From positions 186,001-250,000 of the forward strand of contig NZ_LOAS01000009.1 in assembly GCF_001558155.1 (NCBI RefSeq): 64,000 nucleotides of DNA. Reading direction: 5' to 3'. How positions within the stretch are numbered: position 1 is the first letter of the stretch; each line of letters starts with the position of its first letter. The translations under genes were made by a program, and so were the position numbers. The notes below the pieces were generated by a model that was not told where the DNA came from, did not search any database, and worked only from the letters and a program-made list of their open reading frames with translations. Shown here in pieces: positions 61,037 to 64,000 of the stretch. This stretch comes from Aliiruegeria sabulilitoris (GTDB lineage Bacteria; Pseudomonadota; Alphaproteobacteria; Rhodobacterales; Rhodobacteraceae).

Positions 61037-63052
61037 TCAGAGCAGCGCCTTGACCTTGGCGGCTGCTGCATCGGCGGTGATGCCGAAATGCTCGTACAGC
61101 ACTTCCGCAGGCGCCGAGGCACCGAAATCGGTCATGCCGACGAAATCGGCCTTGGTCGCATCGCCGCCCTCACCAAAGAGCCAGCGATCCCAGCTCTGGC
61201 GCACACCGGCCTCGATGGCCACGCGGACCGGACCGGCGGGCAGCACCTTGGTGCGGTACTCCGGATCGGCCGCCGCGAACAGCTCCATGCAGGGCACGGA
61301 AACGACGCGGGTGCCGATGCCCTCGGTTTCCAGCGCCTCGCGGGCCTGGAGCGCAAGCTCGATCTCGGAGCCGGTGGCCATCAGGATGGCTTGGCATTTG
61401 CCAGTTGCCTCGGCCAGCACATAGGCGCCCTGGGCCGAGAGGTTGTCGTTCTTGGGCTTGGTGCGCACCGTCGGCAGGTTCTGGCGGGAGAGCGCGAGCA
61501 CGGAGGGCGTCTCCTTCTGTGCCAGGGCCAGTTCCCAGGCTTCGGCGGTCTCGACCGCATCGGCGGGCCGGAAGACCAGCGTGTTCGGCGTGGCCCGCGA
61601 AATGGCCAGATGTTCCACCGGCTGGTGGGTCGGGCCGTCCTCGCCGAGACCGATCGAGTCATGCGTCATGACATAGACCACCGGTAACCGCATCAGCGCA
61701 GAGAGGCGCATCGAGGGACGGGCATAGTCGGTGAAGCACATGAAGGTGCCGCTATAGGGGCGCAGGCCGCCATGCAGCGCCATGCCGTTCATCGCTGCCG
61801 CCATGCCATGTTCACGGATGCCATAATGCACGAAGCGTCCACGACGGTTGGAGGCGTCGAACACGGTCATGTCGGCCGACTTGGTGTTGTTCGAGCCGGT
61901 GAGGTCGGCAGAGCCGCCGATGGTCTCGGGCACGATCTTGTTGATGACGTTGAGCGCCATCTCGGAGGCTCTGCGCGTGGCAACCTTGGGCGCGTCGGCG
62001 ACCAGTTGCTTGCGATAGGCCTTCATCTGGCGGCCGAGCTTTTCGGGCATGTCACCGGAGAGCGCACGCTCGAAACGGGCGCGGCGGCCTTCGGAAAGAC
62101 CGGCCAGGCGCCCTTCCCAGGCTTCGCGCTCGGCAACGCCGCGGGCACCAATGGCTTCCCATGCGGATTTGACGTCCGCGGGAACCTCGAAGGCACCGGC
62201 AGGCGCACCATAGGCGGCCTTGGTATCGGCGATGAGCTGCGCATCGGTCAGCGCGCCGTGACCCTTGGAGGTGTCCTGGGCGGAGGAGCCGAGGGCGATA
62301 TGCGTCTTGCAGGCGATCATCGAAGGCTTGCGCGAGGTCTTGGCCTTGACGATGGCGGCGTCGATGGCTTCCGGGTCGTGCCCGTCGCATTCAATCACCT
62401 GCCAGCCGGATGCCATGAAGCGCTTCTTCTGGTCGGTAATGTCGGAGAGCGAGACCTTGCCGTCGATGGTGATGCCGTTGTTGTCCCACAGCACGATCAG
62501 GCGGCCAAGCTTCTGCTTGCCGGCCAGCGCGATCGCCTCCTGGCTCACACCTTCCATCAGGCAACCGTCGCCGGCGATGCAATAGGTGTAGTGATCATAG
62601 ATGCCCTTGCCCCAGACGGCGCGCAGGTGCTCCTCGGCCATGGCGAAGCCAACAGCATTGGAGATGCCCTGACCGAGCGGGCCGGTCGTGGTTTCGACGC
62701 CGCGCGCATGGCCATATTCGGGGTGGCCGGCGGTGATGGCGCCGAGCTGGCGGAAGTTCTTGACCTGCTCAAGGGTCATGTCGGGCGAGCCGGAAAGATA
62801 GAGCAGGGAATAGAGCAGCATGGAGCCGTGGCCAGCCGACAGGATGAAGCGGTCGCGGTCGGGCCATTCGGGGTTGGACGCGTCGAACTTGAGGTGCTTT
62901 TCAAAGAGCACGGTGGCGACATCGGCCATGCCCATAGGCATGCCGGAATGGCCGGAATTGGCCGCAGCGACCGCGTCGAGCGTCAGCGTGCGGATGGCGC
63001 AGGCTTTTTTCCAATGCTCGGGATGGGCGTCTCTGAGGGCTGCAATGTCCAA
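61037..63052 (-). CDS. tkt: Transketolase
   Basis: A 671-residue thiamine-diphosphate enzyme that moves two-carbon units in the pentose phosphate and Calvin pathways. [20 protein letters not shown] near residue 30 and the ThDP motif [32 protein letters not shown] near residue 160 are clear. [18 protein letters not shown] near residue 405 holds the catalytic glutamate, and [20 protein letters not shown] is the family signature. The start codon is TTG at 63052, supported by AAAGGAA six bases upstream. A perfect 8-bp inverted repeat lies 168-193 bp upstream. Confidence 0.96.
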   Translation of the reverse strand: MDIAALRDAHPEHWKKACAIRTLTLDAVAAANSGHSGMPMGMADVATVLFEKHLKFDASNPEWPDRDRFILSAGHGSMLLYSLLYLSGSPDMTLEQVKNFRQLGAITAGHPEYGHARGVETTTGPLGQGISNAVGFAMAEEHLRAVWGKGIYDHYTYCIAGDGCLMEGVSQEAIALAGKQKLGRLIVLWDNNGITIDGKVSLSDITDQKKRFMASGWQVIECDGHDPEAIDAAIVKAKTSRKPSMIACKTHIALGSSAQDTSKGHGALTDAQLIADTKAAYGAPAGAFEVPADVKSAWEAIGARGVAEREAWEGRLAGLSEGRRARFERALSGDMPEKLGRQMKAYRKQLVADAPKVATRRASEMALNVINKIVPETIGGSADLTGSNNTKSADMTVFDASNRRGRFVHYGIREHGMAAAMNGMALHGGLRPYSGTFMCFTDYARPSMRLSALMRLPVVYVMTHDSIGLGEDGPTHQPVEHLAISRATPNTLVFRPADAVETAEAWELALAQKETPSVLALSRQNLPTVRTKPKNDNLSAQGAYVLAEATGKCQAILMATGSEIELALQAREALETEGIGTRVVSVPCMELFAAADPEYRTKVLPAGPVRVAIEAGVRQSWDRWLFGEGGDATKADFVGMTDFGASAPAEVLYEHFGITADAAAAKVKALL

Positions 63053-63219
63053 GGTTCTTTCCTTTCGATTTTGCGGCAGGAGGCGGTCGCACTCTGCACG
63101 GCCGTCTTTTTGACGTTCAAGGCGGTGTAGGAGTGAGGGGCGGTAGCGTCAAGGACTGTCGGCCACGTGAAGAATGCCGCCTAAGTGGCTGAGCACAATA
63201 GGGGGCGCATTTCGTGAAA

Positions 63220-63245
63220 CAGTTGCGTAAACTTGGTCGCAACTG
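63220..63245. promoter_or_regulatory. 26-bp operator-like inverted repeat between tkt and the zapA operon
   Basis: CAGTTGCG-N10-CGCAACTG is perfectly symmetric and lies in the 273-bp divergent region (63053-63325) between tkt and the coiled-coil gene. The spacing suits a dimeric regulator. It could serve either direction. Nothing else in the gap is recognisable. Confidence 0.55.
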
Positions 63246-63325
63246 CCCGGCGGGCGATTCGCGGCTCGCTCGGCCGCATTTGGTCTGGAACCGGACAGAT
63301 GGACAACAAGAACGGGGAGAGCGGG

Positions 63326-63727
63326 ATGAGTGAAATCACCGAGCTTGAGAGCCGGCTTGCCGCCGCCATGGAGCGGATCGGGAATGCGATCGAAGCGTTC
63401 GGTGCCGGCGAACCGGAAGCGGCCGTGTCGGCCGAGGAACTGGAACAGGCACAGAAATCGGTGTCCGAGGCGGTTCAGCGGGCGGAGACGGCTGAAGCCG
63501 AGGTTCTGCGCCTCCAGCAGGCGTTGGAAACCGAGACGACGGCCGGGGCGCAGTTGCGCGAACGCGTCGGATCGTTGAAATCGATGAAAGACCGCCAGCA
63601 GGAACGGATCACCGAACTCGAAGCCGAGTTGCGGGCGCTGGCGGAGCAACGCAACGCCGACCGCAGCGAGCTTGACGAGTTGATTTCCGCCCTCGAACCG
63701 CTGGTGAAGGAGCAGACCGATGCCTGA
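63326..63727 (+). CDS. Coiled-coil protein upstream of zapA
   Basis: A 133-residue, highly acidic protein predicted to be almost entirely coiled coil, with heptad-like Leu/Ala/Glu repeats from about residue 40 to 125 (for example QERITELEAELRALAEQRN). No cysteine and no enzyme motif. Its end overlaps zapA by eight bases, so it may act in cell division like the coiled-coil partner ZapB, but this is inference from position. ATG 63326 has GGGGAGAG upstream; ATG 63299 is an alternative. Confidence 0.7.
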   Translation: MSEITELESRLAAAMERIGNAIEAFGAGEPEAAVSAEELEQAQKSVSEAVQRAETAEAEVLRLQQALETETTAGAQLRERVGSLKSMKDRQQERITELEAELRALAEQRNADRSELDELISALEPLVKEQTDA

Positions 63728-64000
63728 GGTGAAGATCGAGATTGGCGGCAAGGAATTCGCCGTCGCCTGCCAGGATGGCGAGGAACAATATCTGCGCGAT
63801 GCGGCAGCGATGCTGGACCGCGAGGCGCGCGGCTTGGTAACCCAGATCGGCCGGATGCCGGAGTCGCGCATGTTGCTGATGGCCGGGCTGATGCTGGCGG
63901 ACCGCACGGCGGCCTATGAGCAGAAAGCCGCGGCAGCAGAGGAAAAACTGGCCCGGCAGGAACGTCTCATCGAGGAGATGGAGGCCATGCCCGCGCCGGA
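63720..64000 (+). CDS. zapA: Cell division protein ZapA (3' end beyond window)
   Basis: The first 93 codons of a ZapA-family protein are visible. The N-terminus MPEVKIEIGGKEFAVACQDGEEQYLRDAA is the standard ZapA beta-strand/helix start, followed by MPESRMLLMAGLMLADRTAAYEQ in the long helix. ZapA tetramers bundle FtsZ filaments at the division site. The start ATG lies eight bases before the upstream gene's end, so translation is coupled. The C-terminus is cut by the window edge. Confidence 0.88.
   Translation, partial: MPEVKIEIGGKEFAVACQDGEEQYLRDAAAMLDREARGLVTQIGRMPESRMLLMAGLMLADRTAAYEQKAAAAEEKLARQERLIEEMEAMPAP

Overview
The window is a 64 kb, GC-rich, densely coded chromosomal segment. Everything points to an alphaproteobacterium of the Rhodobacterales (Roseobacter/Rhodobacter group). 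The main reasons are a complex I (nuo) operon interrupted by small extra genes and followed by birA, coaX and an RNase J gene; a leucine-degradation cluster; DUF5333- and DUF5337-like proteins; a ZapA operon beside transketolase; and a BLUF photosensor. I see no rRNA, tRNA, CRISPR array, prophage or insertion sequence.

1-15,000 is mostly housekeeping and stand-alone genes: a ferritin-like DUF455 protein (cut by the window edge), a Bcp peroxiredoxin, a giant AsmA/YhdP-type envelope protein, queA, a GIY-YIG-like protein, a GNAT acetyltransferase with a possible attenuator leader, a membrane-tethered TAXI-type binding protein, an MFS permease, a DUF924 protein, dihydrolipoamide dehydrogenase, two small exported proteins, and an arsR-permease-thioredoxin-like operon with a clear palindromic operator.

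15,151-29,389 holds uvrA, a GFA-type protein and then a long co-directional leucine/isovalerate (liu) operon. It runs: isovaleryl-CoA dehydrogenase, three small membrane/exported proteins, an acyl-CoA synthetase, an EcsC protein, both methylcrotonyl-CoA carboxylase subunits, HMG-CoA lyase and methylglutaconyl-CoA hydratase. Together these take isovaleryl-CoA to acetyl-CoA and acetoacetate. The operon starts at a recognisable promoter with a palindromic operator on its start site, and a perfect 14-bp stem-loop separates the two carboxylase genes. An exported amidohydrolase gene follows.

31,920-50,502 is the nuoABCDEFGHIJKLMN operon for the proton-pumping NADH:quinone oxidoreductase. Between the 14 subunit genes sit a hotdog thioesterase, a small membrane protein, a small exported protein, an SDR oxidoreductase, a 28-codon hydrophobic ORF, a lipoprotein and a carboxymuconolactone-decarboxylase-like protein. 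Two terminator-like hairpins lie inside the operon, between nuoF and the SDR gene, so it is probably transcribed in segments. NuoE carries a C-terminal helix-hairpin-helix-like extension and NuoL a His/Ala/Glu-rich insertion.

50,602-64,000 has birA-coaX-rnj, a BLUF photoreceptor, a DEAD-box helicase, an ExoD-like protein, an unrecognised CxxC protein, DUF2270, leucyl aminopeptidase, holC, an orphan lower-GC gene with a possible Cys-His-Asp papain-like triad, transketolase, and a coiled-coil gene leading into zapA (cut by the window edge). A composite, hairpin-rich intergenic repeat occurs twice in full (about 5970-6094 and 10829-10958) and twice in part (about 35131-35171 and 51425-51457).
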